Of a DNA stretch of 64,000 bases, positions 27,403 through 39,275 are shown piece after piece. The notes under the pieces were generated by a model. It was not told the DNA's origin. It saw nothing but the letters and a program-made list of their open reading frames with translations, and ran no database searches. Both the position numbers and the translations under genes were made by a program. Every line of letters begins with the position of its first letter. Positions within the stretch are counted from its first letter, which is position 1. The DNA comes from Quillaja saponaria (taxonomy: Eukaryota; Streptophyta; Magnoliopsida; Fabales; Quillajaceae), in the NCBI GenBank assembly GCA_029379385.1, contig CM055614.1, forward strand, positions 2,418,001 through 2,482,000. Reading direction: 5' to 3'.

Positions 27403-29800
27403 TGTGTAATGGCCTAATGGGTGGTGAAGAAATTTGCAAAAATAAAAAAATTATCAGCAAAAACGTGTTCCCCTGTATATGGGTATATTGCGTGCAGATC
27501 AAAGAAAATGGGGTGGTAAATAAGAAGAATAAAGGAATAGAATCAAGGAATCAAATAAAGGAAAGCAAGAGATGCTTTTTCTATTTCCTTTCCGTTTCAG
27601 AAATTTTATTTTCCTCTCTGCCCCTTTTCTGCATTGGAAGTTTCCTGCAAACGTGGAGACCAGCAAACTTGTAAAGTCACCTAGCAGCCACATATTTGTC
27701 TTCTAGCTTTAATTTCTTCCAGGTTTTTTTTCCTGGGCTATGTAGAAACAATGAAGGAGTTAGGCAGGGATGCAATATGCTTATAGCCCAATGGATGCAT
27801 GCACTAGAAAGAATAGGGTCCATAATAGGAGAGCCGCCAAAGTTGGGGAAGTCTTCAATCATTGGGTTGTACAACTTTAAAATCTGACCCAGCCCAGTTT
27901 TTGATTGGAATCAGTATGTTTTTTTTTTGGTAAGAAAAATCAGTATGGTTTTAGGATCAGTACTAACCCACCAGCCACCTGGTTACGTCATTGCCACATA
28001 CTAGGTAGGTCATAGACATGAATGCGTCGTTTTTATCATTTAAGATAAGTTTCATACAAAGAATGAAAATTTAGTTGAATTTTTGGTTACAAAACATAAT
28101 TTGAAATTACTAATTCATTTTTTCAGTGTTATTTTGATGATTTTAAAATTATAATTATAAATCATAGTTTGAGGTATCATTGATTTTGTCTGGTATGTAA
28201 ATTATAAAAAAAGACATGTATGGGTAATATTATAAAATTATTGAAATATAAAAAAATTATTTTTACATAATAAAAAAAATACCATGAAAAACATTTTTGT
28301 TCATTCGGTCAAATTTTGTTTAAAATTTTTTGATTGTTACATTCAATTTATTACAAAAAATTATAATTATTATCTATTTATAAATAAAAATTATTTTTAA
28401 GGGTATATTTGTAAAAAAATAAGAGCAGCTTGCCATTACTTTTCTATGTCAATTATTTATTTTAAAAAATAATAGGATGCAAATCGTTGGTTTGCCATTT
28501 CAAGGAAAGATTTGACATATACTCACCATGGATGGGATTCAAGGAAAAGTGAAAATTACATTCTAATTATGCATTCTATTACATTTTCTCCTGTAGTTCA
28601 TAAATTTGACATAGTTCTATTTTTCATAAAAATAAATTAAATTATAAAGCCGTTGACATTGTTATAAAACTTGGAAGAAACGGAACAAGTTATTGAAATG
28701 ATGGGGGTCCAAACTCCAAAATGGTTTCCACGTCATAGCTGATGTGGTTCTTTAAATCCTTCTTGATGTTGGCGTCTTTGTCAGCCAACTGTGTACGCAC
28801 CTTGTAGAAACTTGCAAGTTGCAACAAAGATATTGAGTCGCCTCGCTTAAATTGCTTAAAACAGGATGTCAAATTTGTTTACAGGCTTGGTTTGAAAAGA
28901 ATTTGAAGGAAGATCGATTTTCTATATTGATTTTTCAGGGTAAATTTCAATGAATTATACACTAAGCATCGATAAGTTTGACATTCCATTCAACGACCTA
29001 AGAAGTTAGTTTTATGCGATTTCTGTAACATACTCATGTTACCATTAGAATATTTTTCTGAAGTTGTTTCCAAACACATTACTTCAACTAATAATAGAGA
29101 TGGGTGTTTCCCCTGCATTTTCCACACAGAGATCAAGGTCCTCGTGTGATCTTTTGCACAAGTGGTGGGAACATCAATATATGCCTAACATATATATGGT
29201 GTTTTCAAGTGCAGAAGAACCTAACTCTTATCCTAATTATCTCCCAAGCAAACCTACTATGTACTCGTCACATCCAAAACTTAGCTCAATTTTTAGATTC
29301 AACCTGCCTGTTAGGTAGGTGAACTAGTGAGGAGTCGAATGCCCCTGTCATGGTCAAATATATATAATTAGCTACAAAATGGATCTTCAACAAGCTCCAG
29401 GGATCTGAGGAGAAAAAAGAGAAAAGACTACTATTTGGACTCGTGTTTTGGTGTGAAAAAGATTTGTCAATAGATGAGTATGATAATGGAAAACCATCTA
29501 AACAATATTGCACACTAGACAACTGTTCAACTAAAAGACCTTTTGAGAACAGACTAGAAAGAATTGAACAAGGGAAAGTGAGAAAGTATTATACAATTGG
29601 TAAGTACAGGAAGTAGTTTATAAAATTTTATGGAAGACAATTACTTGTAAAAATCATTATTCTAAAACAGTTGTCTTCGAGTCTAGGCAGGTAGCTAGGA
29701 ACATATGCAACAGAATTCCACTCATATAATCATTCCTTTTAATTGTACTTAGTTATTGGAAAAGTCAAAGTTGATTTACCAAGCAGAAGAAGGTGACCCT
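27403..29800. other. AT-rich spacer without recognisable genes
   Basis: The 2.4 kb between the divergent SGPP-like and expansin-like genes. The part from 28030 to 28660 is very AT-rich. Short open frames exist (for example 28690-28872 minus, 60 codons), but none carries a motif I recognise, and none has a plausible start context or partner exons. A poly-T run lies near 27909. Confidence 0.5.
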
Positions 29801-29810
29801 GCTCAATTCA

Positions 29811-29818
29811 TTATAAAT
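29811..29818 (+). promoter_or_regulatory. TATA box of the expansin-like B gene
   Basis: TATAAATA lies 95 bp upstream of the ATG at 29906, in good position for a core promoter with a leader of ~60 bases. Confidence 0.55.
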
Positions 29819-29905
29819 ACTAGAAATTCTGATTCATTTCATGCATTACCAAACTCTTTTTATTTCTTTGCTTTATTGCTTTTGATCCATAGCTTGTCTC
29901 TGGCA

Positions 29906-31095
29906 ATGGCCCTCTCTTTGCTGTCTCCCCTTCTTTTTACTACTTTCTTTGTCATGCAAACCCTCGCAGAGACTTCAACTTTCACACATTCTCGGGCAGC
30001 ATACTATCCAAATTCTGACGAAAAGGGAACAGACTGTAAGGAATATCTGTCAAAAGCAAACATATTTAAAATTGCAAAAAATAAGAGACGTGTATTGAGA
30101 TACTGATACTAGTAAATATGTAGTCTGTCTTATTCCTTTTAAATGTCCTGCAGCTGGTGCATGTGGGTTTGGTTCTTTTGGAGCTACAGTTAATGGAGGG
30201 GATGTATCAGCTGCATCTGACCTCTATCGAAGTGGTGTTGGCTGCGGCGCCTGTTACCAGGTAAACGTTACTCAAATCTTATCAGAACTTTCCCGACATA
30301 AATAATACAATTATAGTTCTAAGGTATCTTAAATAAGAAGTTATGCTCTTTGTTTGCCAGGTGAGATGCACCAACAGTGCCTATTGCTCAGATAAAGGAG
30401 CAACTGTGGTTATAACCGACCAAGGATCAAGTGCTAACACTGATTTCATTCTGAGCAGACGAGCCTTTAGTCGGATGGCTCAAACCACCGATACAGCCAC
30501 TTATCTATTAGCTCTTGGTGTGGTTGATATTGAATACAGACGGTAAGATAACACTGATCGTGTCCGTAGAAATAAATTAAACAATTAGGACTTTCTGTTT
30601 AATTGTCTGAGCTCTGTTTTCTTTGTCTCTGCAGTGTTTCATGCAGCTACCCGAACAAAAACATAACAATTAAGATAGATGAGAACAGCAACTACCCTCA
30701 TTATTTTGCTTTTGTCATATGGTTCCAACAAGGAAAGAAAGACATCACTGCTGTCCAGCTCTGTGAGGTACTATTCGGGTACTTGTTACTGCTATATCAA
30801 AATTTTACTATCTACTTCTTGGTTCTTAGCCTTGTCAAGAGTATTAAATCTGTAAAGTAATCAACATGATAACCTTTTTAATTAATACACGCAGACTCAA
30901 AACTTTGTCTGCAAGCTATTGGATAGGAGTTATGGGGCAGTATGGACAACTACCTCTCCCCCGAGTGGGCCTTTGTCGATAAGGATGCTGTTCAGTGATG
31001 ATGATGAAGATGAATCATGGGTTGTTCCTGTTAACAACATACCCCAAGACTGGAAAGCTGGAGATATATATGACACAGGAGTACAAGTGAACTAA
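29906..31095 (+). CDS. EXLB1: Expansin-like B protein
   Basis: Secreted cell-wall protein of the expansin-like B family. Five exons (29906-30035, 30154-30260, 30361-30542, 30635-30767, 30895-31095) give 250 residues. An N-terminal signal peptide ([21 protein letters not shown]) is followed by the six-stranded barrel domain with its cysteines ([22 protein letters not shown]) and then the C-terminal grass-pollen-allergen-type domain ([38 protein letters not shown]). The HFD motif of true expansins is absent: the matching position reads TDFIL. That is characteristic of expansin-like proteins and makes wall-loosening activity uncertain. The start was chosen at MALSLL because the upstream in-frame ATG at 29756 would bury the signal peptide. 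The gene is intact. Confidence 0.93.
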
Positions 31096-32149
31096 GAGAA
31101 TCAACCAAAACTGAAATACTAATTTCTCACAAGTATACCTTTGAAATAAGTCATACACCCAGTTCTAATTTTCTCTTTGTAGTTATGTCTTTTTGTACAA
31201 GGATTCGTTTGAATAAAAGGAACATAAAAATTCTTGAATGCAATCATATTTGTCTGATGTAAATGATGATTTTCCTAATAAAATTTGAATTTTCTTCTGC
31301 TAAGCAGTCCCCAGTAACTCTGTTGTTAAAAAACTATGGGCAAAAAGTCTCACCAAGACTCTCAAAACAAAAACATAAAGCTTGTGTCATCACGTTGGCC
31401 TTAGCACATCAGGAACAGTGGATTACATTCCACACCTTTCGCACCTAATGCATATTAGCACAGCATAAATTAGACCATAGACTAATATTTTGATGGCTGT
31501 ACAAGCACAAAGGACATAAAGACTAGCACTTTATAAAAGAGTTGGTCCATTAAAAGCTAGATTTAGATTAAACTACTTTCATTAGAACAATTTTCACTTT
31601 TAAGTTCTGAATTTCTATGGGGTACTTCACTCATCCCTGTACCAAATACTTTCATCGTTAAGTGTTAACTCAAATCCTAATCATATGGCCAAAAAAATTC
31701 TGCCACAATAAGCTCAGTAACAAAAAACTTGAATCAATATAAAAAGGAAAAAAAAAAAAATCCTCTTTAGCATATGAACAAATTTAAAAACAGTACTGCC
31801 ACAGGGCAGTCAGGAGTTTTTCCCCACCCCTTGGTTTGGACTCTGGAGAAATATCACATGAACAGCTCAATCCGGCCGATCCAAAAAAGAAAATCAAGTA
31901 ACATAAAGTGAAAAAAAGATAGATATCAGTATCAGATCACTGTTAGAATAATACTAAAATGAAGAATAGCAGGATGATAAATCCATGCATTATAGTCATC
32001 GTCTGAATCAAATTCAGAACAGTATGAAAATAATGAATATCAAGCATTATATAGTCACCGCCTGATTTTTGGTCTCTATAACAACTACACGTGTTCCATC
32101 AAAATCATATTCTTAACATGCAAGTAATTTCTCTAACAGTCCTGCCATA
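31096..32149. other. Spacer with expansin-like B 3' UTR
   Basis: The probable 3' UTR extends past 31200 (tttgaataaaagg). The rest is AT-rich with no recognisable gene or element. Confidence 0.45.
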
Positions 32150-32395
32150 TTACATCTTCTTACTCAAATCTTTAATTTTTACTGTCAAATTAACGCCAAT
32201 TTTCAGATCACATGGAACAAAACAATTCTTCATTTGAAATGGATTATATATAAGAAAATTTTGAGATCCAAAATTCTTCGGGTGATCCAAGCTTGTCCCT
32301 TCTGCAGTTTCTAACTCCTCTTTTTTCATCATCAATCTCACGATTCCACATGTTTCGCCTCCATTCCGCAGGAGAGCCACTCTTTATGTGGCTGT
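32150..32395 (-). pseudogene. Decayed duplicate of the PPR gene 3' end
   Basis: On the minus strand the short frame GETCGIVRLMMKKEELETAE aligns with the neighbouring PPR pseudogene's RWDDVEIVRMMMKEKRLHKA, then both continue to a ...DLGSQ/PGAQY-like stretch. DNA similarity is also visible (ctcttttttcatcatcaatctcac against ctcttttctttcatcatcattctc). It is a truncated local copy about 500 bp downstream of the parent's end, with no upstream PPR motifs, so it cannot be functional. Confidence 0.65.
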
Positions 32396-32582
32396 AACAT
32401 CAGTGTTGCACACATCTAAAAGTCATATTTGGCCACCCCCTTGATTCTTGTCCTTTTAACAGCTGGCAATTTCACTTCAATGTTCTATTCTATCCATTCA
32501 ATAGTGTTTTTCCGGTCCTGACATGTATACGCATCTCCTTGAAAGGTTGGGTTTCAAAAAATCTTTTTGAAGCTTTTAATCT

Positions 32583-34524
32583 TCATGTAGCTCTTACGCT
32601 TTCTTCTTTATTCAAGTTTCTATGGAATAATTTTATATGGGCACCCATTTCGCCCAACATTAAGTGCATCATGCTTCTCCTATGGACTGAATTATTTTTC
32701 ACAAAATATTGAGCTCCCGGATCTTCTAGGTCCAGTTTGGATCCTGCTGCTTTATGTAACCTCTTTTCTTTCATCATCATTCTCACTATTTCCACATCAT
32801 CCCATCTCCCTTCAGCAGCATATATATTTGATAGCAATATGTTGGGACCAATATCCAGTGGTTCCAACTCAATAAGTCGCTTGGCCACAATCTCCCCGAG
32901 CTCTGAGTTAGAGTGGGTCCTGCAAGCAGAAAGTAGAGCTCCACGTAAGGCAGGTCCTGAATCCATAGGCATCTTCAGTATAAGCTCTTCCGAGTTTTCC
33001 ACTAAACCAGCCCTAGCAAGAAGGTCAACCATGCAACCATAGTGCTCAACCTTTGGCTCAATGTTGTAAACTCGATGCATTATATCAAAGTACCACCAAC
33101 CCTCCAAAATCATACATGCATGAGTACATGCAGATAAAATACAGATAAAAGTAGCATCATTTGGCATTTGGCCTCTCCTTTCCATTTATAAGAATATTTC
33201 TAAGGCTCTCTCCCATCACCATGCGTGCTATATCCCATTATCAAAGAATTCCATGACACAACACTTCTGACAGGCATCTTATCAAAAACATCTCTAGCCA
33301 AAGGCATAGCACTGCATTTTGCATACATGGAGAGGAGCGTGGTTGAAAGTAACATATCAGGTTCAATTCCCTTACGTTTGATATAAGAATGCACCCAATT
33401 CCCTTTATCAAGCCTCCCTAATTTTGCACATGCAGTCAAGACACTCACAAGAGTAGCCTCGTTTGGCATGGCATCTCCTGTTTCTACCATTCTATCAAAC
33501 AGTCCCAAACATTCACTGTAATCCTTACAGCGTACATAAAGAGCCAGTATGGTATTCCAAGAAACCACATTCCGTGAAGGCATTCTATCAAAAAGCTCGC
33601 GAGCCCCTAAAACATCTCCAATCCTAGCATGTCCATCAATCATACATGTCCAAGACACAACATCTCTTCTGGCCATTCTTTCAAACAATGCTTTGGCAGC
33701 TTCCATATCCCCTAACCTCACATAACCTGCTATTGTAGAATTCCAACTAAAAACATCTCGTTCAGGCATCCCGTTGAAAAGTTCACGTGCAGCAGTAACT
33801 TCTCCATTCTTGATGTACCCATCAATCATCGAATTGTAACTCACCAAAGCCAACCCAAACCCTGCATCAAACACTAAGTGTGCATCTTGATTCTCCCAGA
33901 AATGGAGTACAAGTGAATCAACGAGTTCCGAACAAACAAATTCCATTCAAACCCCAATTTCACTACTCTGGCATGAGTCTTTTCTCCTTCTCGCACCGAC
34001 CTTACTTCCGCATAGACTTTTATCAACAATGGAAAAGTATAATGATTGGGATCGATCCCTTTGCCAACCATTTTCTCATAGTAGAAAATGATAGCATCAT
34101 CTGGGTCATTCAAACTCACATAGCTTCTCATAATCGTGTTACATACAAGAGCATCCGGTTCTTCAAGGCAATCGAATAAATAAACGGCGTGAGAAACCAC
34201 ATGTGAAGTCGAGCAAAGCTTCTTTATTGCTCGGCCCGCAGCTAGAGGATCTTGAAAGATTCCAGTTACTACGAGTTGGGCATGAACTTGGTTAAACTCT
34301 CCGATGCCATTACCCGACTCTAATGCGCCTAAAATGGGATTGTTTAGCTTCAATCTGGGTAGCCCTTGTTCATCTACATCCACCGTTTCTTCCTGGAAAT
34401 AGCGCCAGAGCTTTGGTCAGATCCGTGCGGTTCTAGAGAGGTTTTTCTGAGATTTCAGGACTTTGTCGAGGGAAAGTGAAGACAAACGCCATACAGACTT
34501 GAAGGGCTTCAGCCTAACTGCCAT
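32583..34524 (-). pseudogene. PPR protein gene (PLS type with E/E+ tail), disabled
   Basis: Intronless PPR gene for an organelle-targeted RNA-binding protein. The frame opens at 34524 with a basic, serine-rich N-terminus (MAVRLKPFKSVWRLSSLSLD), typical of a mitochondrial or plastid transit peptide. It hits an in-frame TGA at 34419-34417, resumes as PKLWRYFQEETVDVDEQG, and runs through PPR repeats to ~33890. One base is missing there (LYSISGRIK, then DAHLVFDAG in another frame). Repeats continue (NEATLVSVLTACAKLGRLDK, VVSWNSLIMGYSTHGDG) to a second missing base near 33205, followed by an in-frame TAA at 33188-33186 before MERRGQMPNDATF. The remainder encodes the E/E+ region (LLSNIYAAEGRWDDVEIVR). 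Two stops plus two frameshifts make it a pseudogene even if one or two are base-call errors. No DYW domain is present. Confidence 0.85.
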
Positions 34525-34599
34525 TCTTCTTTTTTCTTACCAGCTTGCATTTGGCGGCAATTGAAACGGGAAGCTAAGTGAACAGTCGGTATGAATAGC

Positions 34600-34990
34600 A
34601 GTACCTTGTTGAAACCAAAGAGCTCCTGTTGAAACTACATTCCTCTCCGGCATTACATCAAACAATTATCTAGCATCCTCAATCTTACCTGCATCAGCTA
34701 ACCAGTAACCACAAAGCATTGAAGTCCACGAAACAACATTCCTCTGTCATTTCTTCAAAGAAAATGATAATCCTGATTCGTCCACCTTCCGGATAACATT
34801 GCATTATATGTGACAACATTTCCATCAGGCATAATGTCAAACAGAACCCGAGCTTCGTCAAATATCCATTCTTGGAGTACTTCGAGAGCAACGACGTCCA
34901 CTGAACAACACGCCCCTCTCTCTCAGGAGATTTCTCATATAGGTGGCGCGCTTCATAAATCCAAAGTGGAGAAAAGTAATGAAGGAGTTG
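34600..34990 (-). pseudogene. Second PPR gene remnant
   Basis: Minus-strand frames give broken PPR repeats: LLSKYSKNGY, then (other frames) EARVLFDIMPDGNVVTYNAM, FFEEMTE and a VVSW-like stretch. These match consecutive ~31-35-residue PPR repeats. Frame changes occur between the repeats, and no N- or C-terminal part is present. It lies immediately upstream of the PPR pseudogene but is not its continuation, because that gene has its own transit peptide and the repeats here differ. Confidence 0.65.
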
Positions 34991-35198
34991 CGAATCATCA
35001 AACTAGAATTTTGGGTTTTGAAGATTAGCAAGGGAGAGGATGAGACACCCGAAAGAACGATGTCGTTTTAGCTTTAAAAAAAAAATAAAAAAATTATTAT
35101 TATCTATTATATACATTAAAAAAGGACAACGTCCGAGGATATTACCTACATAACCAATTTCTCATTGTCATTAGCTCTCCGCGAAATTCTCTCCGGTC

Positions 35199-36169
35199 AT
35201 GGAGTTCTTGGATGAAGATACCAGGCCTAGGTTTCTCTTCCAATCTCGACCATCCGCTTCTTCGCCTTCGGACCCAGGAGCTCACGAAAAGATTAGCAAG
35301 TCATTCCTCTTCGTCACTGCCTCAATCTCTTCCCTTTTGATAGTTCTCTCAGTTTTCTTCCTCCAATCGGAACCCCTTAGATCCCTCCTTTTCTGGGTAT
35401 CGCTTTCCCTACTGGTTGGCCCATTTGCACCGAGTTCCATCACCGGCGGCGATATTCGCGTCGGCCATGGTTCAATTGTTGAATTTCCGGAATCAAGAAA
35501 CCACAACCGATGATGAAACGAAGAAAAAGATGTCGCAGAAGAGATCGAAAACACGGAGATCTGAGGAATTTGGGTTTAATTCAGTACCTGGTGGTTGAGA
35601 ATGTTAATGCCTCCGTGAGACAGGAGAAGAAAAGTGAAGTACGTGGTGGTGATGGTAATGGCTTTTATGCAGAGGAAGAGAAGGAGTGGACTGAGGAGGA
35701 CATTGAGGTTTTGAAGAAGCAGTTATTGAAGCACCCTGTAGGGAAGCCTAGGCGGTGGGAGGTGATTGCTGAAGCGTATAGAGGGAGGCATAAGGTGGAG
35801 AGCGTGATCAAGAAAGCAAAGGAGTTAGGGGAGAAGAAGGTGGATGATGCCAATTCGTATGAACAGTTTCTGAAGAAGAGGAGGCCGGTAGATAAGAGAG
35901 TTGAGAATGAAATTGATAACTTGGGTAATGGGTTGGTAGAGAAACCTGAAAGTGCAAAAGAGGTTGGTGGTGGTGAAGGTGGAGCAGTTTGGAGTTCTGG
36001 GGAGGATATTGCACTGCTTAATGCTTTGAAAGCCTTTCCAAAGGATGTACCTATGAGATGGGAGAAGATTGCAGCTGCAGTGCCTGGAAAGTCAAAGGCC
36101 GCTTGTATGAAGAGATTTGGTGAGTTGAAAAGGGGATTTCGGAGTGCAAAAGCTGCTAGCGATGAGTAG
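35199..36169 (+). CDS. MAMYB: Membrane-anchored MYB protein (MAMYB-like), two frameshifts
   Basis: Single-exon gene resembling plant MAMYB, an ER-membrane-anchored R-type MYB/SANT protein. The frame starts [19 protein letters not shown] and has two hydrophobic segments ([20 protein letters not shown] and [16 protein letters not shown]). Two SANT domains follow: [20 protein letters not shown] and [20 protein letters not shown], the latter ending in [15 protein letters not shown]. Reading requires two frame changes. The first frame stops at TGA 35511-35513, but [20 protein letters not shown] continues one base further on; that frame stops at 35596-35598, and [10 protein letters not shown] continues in the third. 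Both breaks equal one extra base, and 971 nt minus 2 gives 322 codons plus stop, near the family's ~310. It is either a recent pseudogene or an intact gene with two base-call insertions. Confidence 0.82.
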
Positions 36170-38784
36170 ATGAAATATCTGACATTTTTAGGATTTGTAC
36201 GGAATTGCTAAATGCATTGAAGAGGTAATTTCTGGTTTTGTATGCAGATTTTGATTTTGTTACATTTAAAATTTGAGACATGAATGCTGAGTTTAATATT
36301 TCTTTCAATGTGAACATGACAAAAAAATTCAAAGTTCCATTGCTAGTGTGTTGTGGAAAAGAATAAACTCTATAGGGTGATGACGGAAACCAACTCGTAA
36401 TTCCCTTTCCCTGAATTCTTTTCTCTAAGATTATGGGCTCAGGGCTTAATCACCCCCTCCTCCTCCTCTGATCTTTGGTTTTGACCGGGAATCTTAAATC
36501 TATGACTAGGAAGCTCTTGGCTATGTAGCTGGTTGAAGATGTTTGAATGACTATTTCTTATCTTGCATGAGAACCTAAAGCTTAAACTTATTTTTATTAT
36601 CACAGAGTAAGAGAATTCAGATTTTAGATAGAAGAAAGATAGGGAGATGGTTTTATCAACTTAGAGAAGTATAATAGGGATCTTGTATGTATTGAAGTAG
36701 GGGGATACTGGAGCAAAACTAGTGCATCTCACATACAATATCCGTTTGGTTGTTGAATAGAAAAAGGAGACAGACACTATTCACTGTCTTCTATTTGTTT
36801 ATGCGTTGGCTTCTTTATGAATCAATCAACTGGACATAAGCATGAGAAGTTTTATATGCATGTCATTTCTAGGCATGTTAGAGAAATACAGGAAGACTAA
36901 TATTTGTAAGTAGTGAGACAATGACAGCACTCAAAACTAGTCTAGTAGTAGGAAGTGAGTGCTAAAAATCAAGTGGGCCTGAATCACAGAAGATAATCGA
37001 GAAAGTCTTGTTTGGTTGAGCACAAGTAAAACAAAAAAGAAATGCTCCAATCGACTAAAGATTATAGGAACAAGGTGAAGGGCAGAAAGCTTGTCTTTGC
37101 AAAATTCATTCTTTCTCAAGCTATTGGCTTTGAACCAGCCCATAGCATATATTCTATGTTCATTGTATCTAACTTGACATCAAGAAGCATGTGGTACATT
37201 CTCTTGACCAATTTAATTGGAAAACAACCATCAGTTTTCTGCAGTTTCCACCCCTAAGTAACCAATGCCAGGAAATCCACAACATTGAACCAAGGAAAGT
37301 ATCCATGGCAATGGAATTTGAAGCTTCTTCTCGCCTCGGGAAGGGATATGTCTTTTTCTTTTCAACTTTTTGGTAGCAAGAAGCAAAGGTTTACCTTAGT
37401 AGTTGCAGGGTCAGGCAAAGGAATGACACTTTCTATGTTGCTGGCTGTAATTTCTGGCAGAACCGGGACATTTTTTCTAGGATGGCCATAACAATGAACT
37501 CTTTTGCTGCACTTCTCAAACGAATGTTGGGCATGTGGGGACTATATCTTCTTTGGTTATTGTCCTTATTAAGTTCATTTTTCTCTTCTTTTTGTATCTC
37601 ATAAACCAGTGAGACGTGCCTACCTGGCCAACAAATTCTTGAGAAACTCCAGTTTGACAAGCCCACCTGTTCAGCTTGAACTTTGAATATGAGACGCCTG
37701 CTTTCCTGTGGAAGACATAATGTTGATAAAATGACAATTGAGTCTTAGGATGATCTGTAGTGCTTTTTCGTTTTTTGTTTTCCTGAAACATGGCTCTGTA
37801 CTGTCATTTTGGAGTAGAGGCTGGATACACGGTCATGCTGAATGAATATCAGGTGTTGATGCAGAAGGCATAGTCACATTGGACATGGCATGTGTCACAC
37901 TCAATTTCACAAATTGTCGTTACTGTTCCCCATTATCATCCTGCCATCAACCCCCTTGTTGTATAGTAGTTAGACATCGATTTTGAGATAAAAGTATTGG
38001 AGCAATGATACTCGAGGGATATGACAGACTCCTTAGATGCCATGTCCCATTAAGATTTTAGCATCACAGGATTGCAGGGCATGAGAATCTCCTCCTGGAT
38101 GCTGCACTAGTGACCTCATTTTTTAGGCTCCAAAAGTTGAGCAGGCGACACAAGGTAGGAAACCATATACTACTCAGTTTATGGTAGATGGATGGTCATA
38201 TCATCAAGTAGTATTAGTATTGTGAAGTTGGCCATGATTGTAAGAAAACTGACCGAGGCATTTGATTTGTTTCTTATAATGTTAGATAGAAGCATCCAGA
38301 TTGGAATTCCTTGTCCGATAAGTAGAATGTGCATGAATATAACGTTGAATGAGACTAGCTAGAAGACGATATTGAACATTAACCTACTTACGGGGTAAGG
38401 TAAATCCTGATAAAGTTCATTTCATCTATGTATTGACCATCCCATGTGTTGTAATATGACCTCCACCAAGAGCAATCCAATCAAAGCATCTCCTGCAACT
38501 TGGTTGATCAACTTACTGGACGCCAACAATTTCAAAGCTGCCTTTTGCTGTTCTGAACCTGCAACAAACAAAAAAGATTTGTTGTCATAAGTTACTTTCT
38601 TAGCTCATTATTTCTGCCTCCAACCAGCATATGAAAGATTCTGAAAATAAGGTGGTCCCGCGTCCATTTGCCTCAAAGTAGATTCCAACATCAATCTCGG
38701 GCGCTTTTTCATTCAAGTAAACTCCTGTTGTAAAAACAACTTCCAGTCCTGATTGTTTGAACTGGCATTGGCAGACATGCACTC
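36170..38784. other. Spacer with unidentified sequence
   Basis: MAMYB 3' region followed by ~2 kb of moderate base composition with short, motif-free frames on both strands (for example 37516-37791 minus, 38600-38782 minus). The last of these directly follows the kinase remnant on the minus strand but does not match the expected kinase continuation. I recognise nothing further here. Confidence 0.4.
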
Positions 38785-39275
38785 AGACGTGCCTGCTGAA
38801 TCTTGGAGAAACTTGGCTAGACCAAAATAGCAATATGAGCCTCAAAATTGGAGTCAAGAAGAATCTTGTTTGGTTTCACATCACGATGGACAATTAAGGG
38901 CGAGCTGTCTGCAAATAGTAAAGCCCCTTTGCAGCCTCCGCAGCAATCTTACACCTTGTATCCCAATGCAAGTGATCCCCTTTCTTACCATGAAGAACTT
39001 CACCAAAACTTACATTATATATGCATATATTCATAAACCAGAAGATTTGTTTCATGGTTTGAAGTTTGAACAGAACCCAAATAATCTAACAACATGTAGG
39101 TGTCGAATCTCAGCATTGAATCCATGATCAATATGTGAAGACCCCCTGCTCATTGCAGGTAGCCTTTTCACATGGGCAACCTGATCGATCACCATACGGT
39201 ATGACCCCTTATGGACAATATCTGCATCTCCTTTCCTCCTTTAGGGGGTCCAAAACTTCATTTGCAGTGGCACCA
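38785..39275 (-). pseudogene. Remnant of a BAM/CLV1-type receptor kinase domain
   Basis: Minus-strand pieces in changing frames spell an LRR-receptor-kinase catalytic domain in the right order: VLDPLKEE (juxtamembrane), VKRLPAMSRGSSH and [24 protein letters not shown], a [20 protein letters not shown] stretch, [31 protein letters not shown], a broken DFG region and SECMSA. This order is that of CLAVATA1/BAM receptors, in which these proteins perceive CLE peptides. Stops, frameshifts, loss of the glycine loop and absence of both the LRR ectodomain and the C-terminal kinase lobe show it is dead. About 490 bp survive. Confidence 0.8.

Noticed and set aside
28690..28872. 60-codon minus-strand frame as a possible transposon fragment
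   Set aside because: No recognisable domain, no flanking repeats and no continuation. It could be chance.
33874..34383. Three separate PPR genes at 34383-33874, 33946-33200 and 33185-32583
   Set aside because: The repeats run continuously through one gene once the frame changes and stops are recognised, so they are one pseudogene.
35416..35598. Separate small genes at 35416-35598 and 35510-36169
   Set aside because: They are segments of one MAMYB-like frame separated by single-base shifts.
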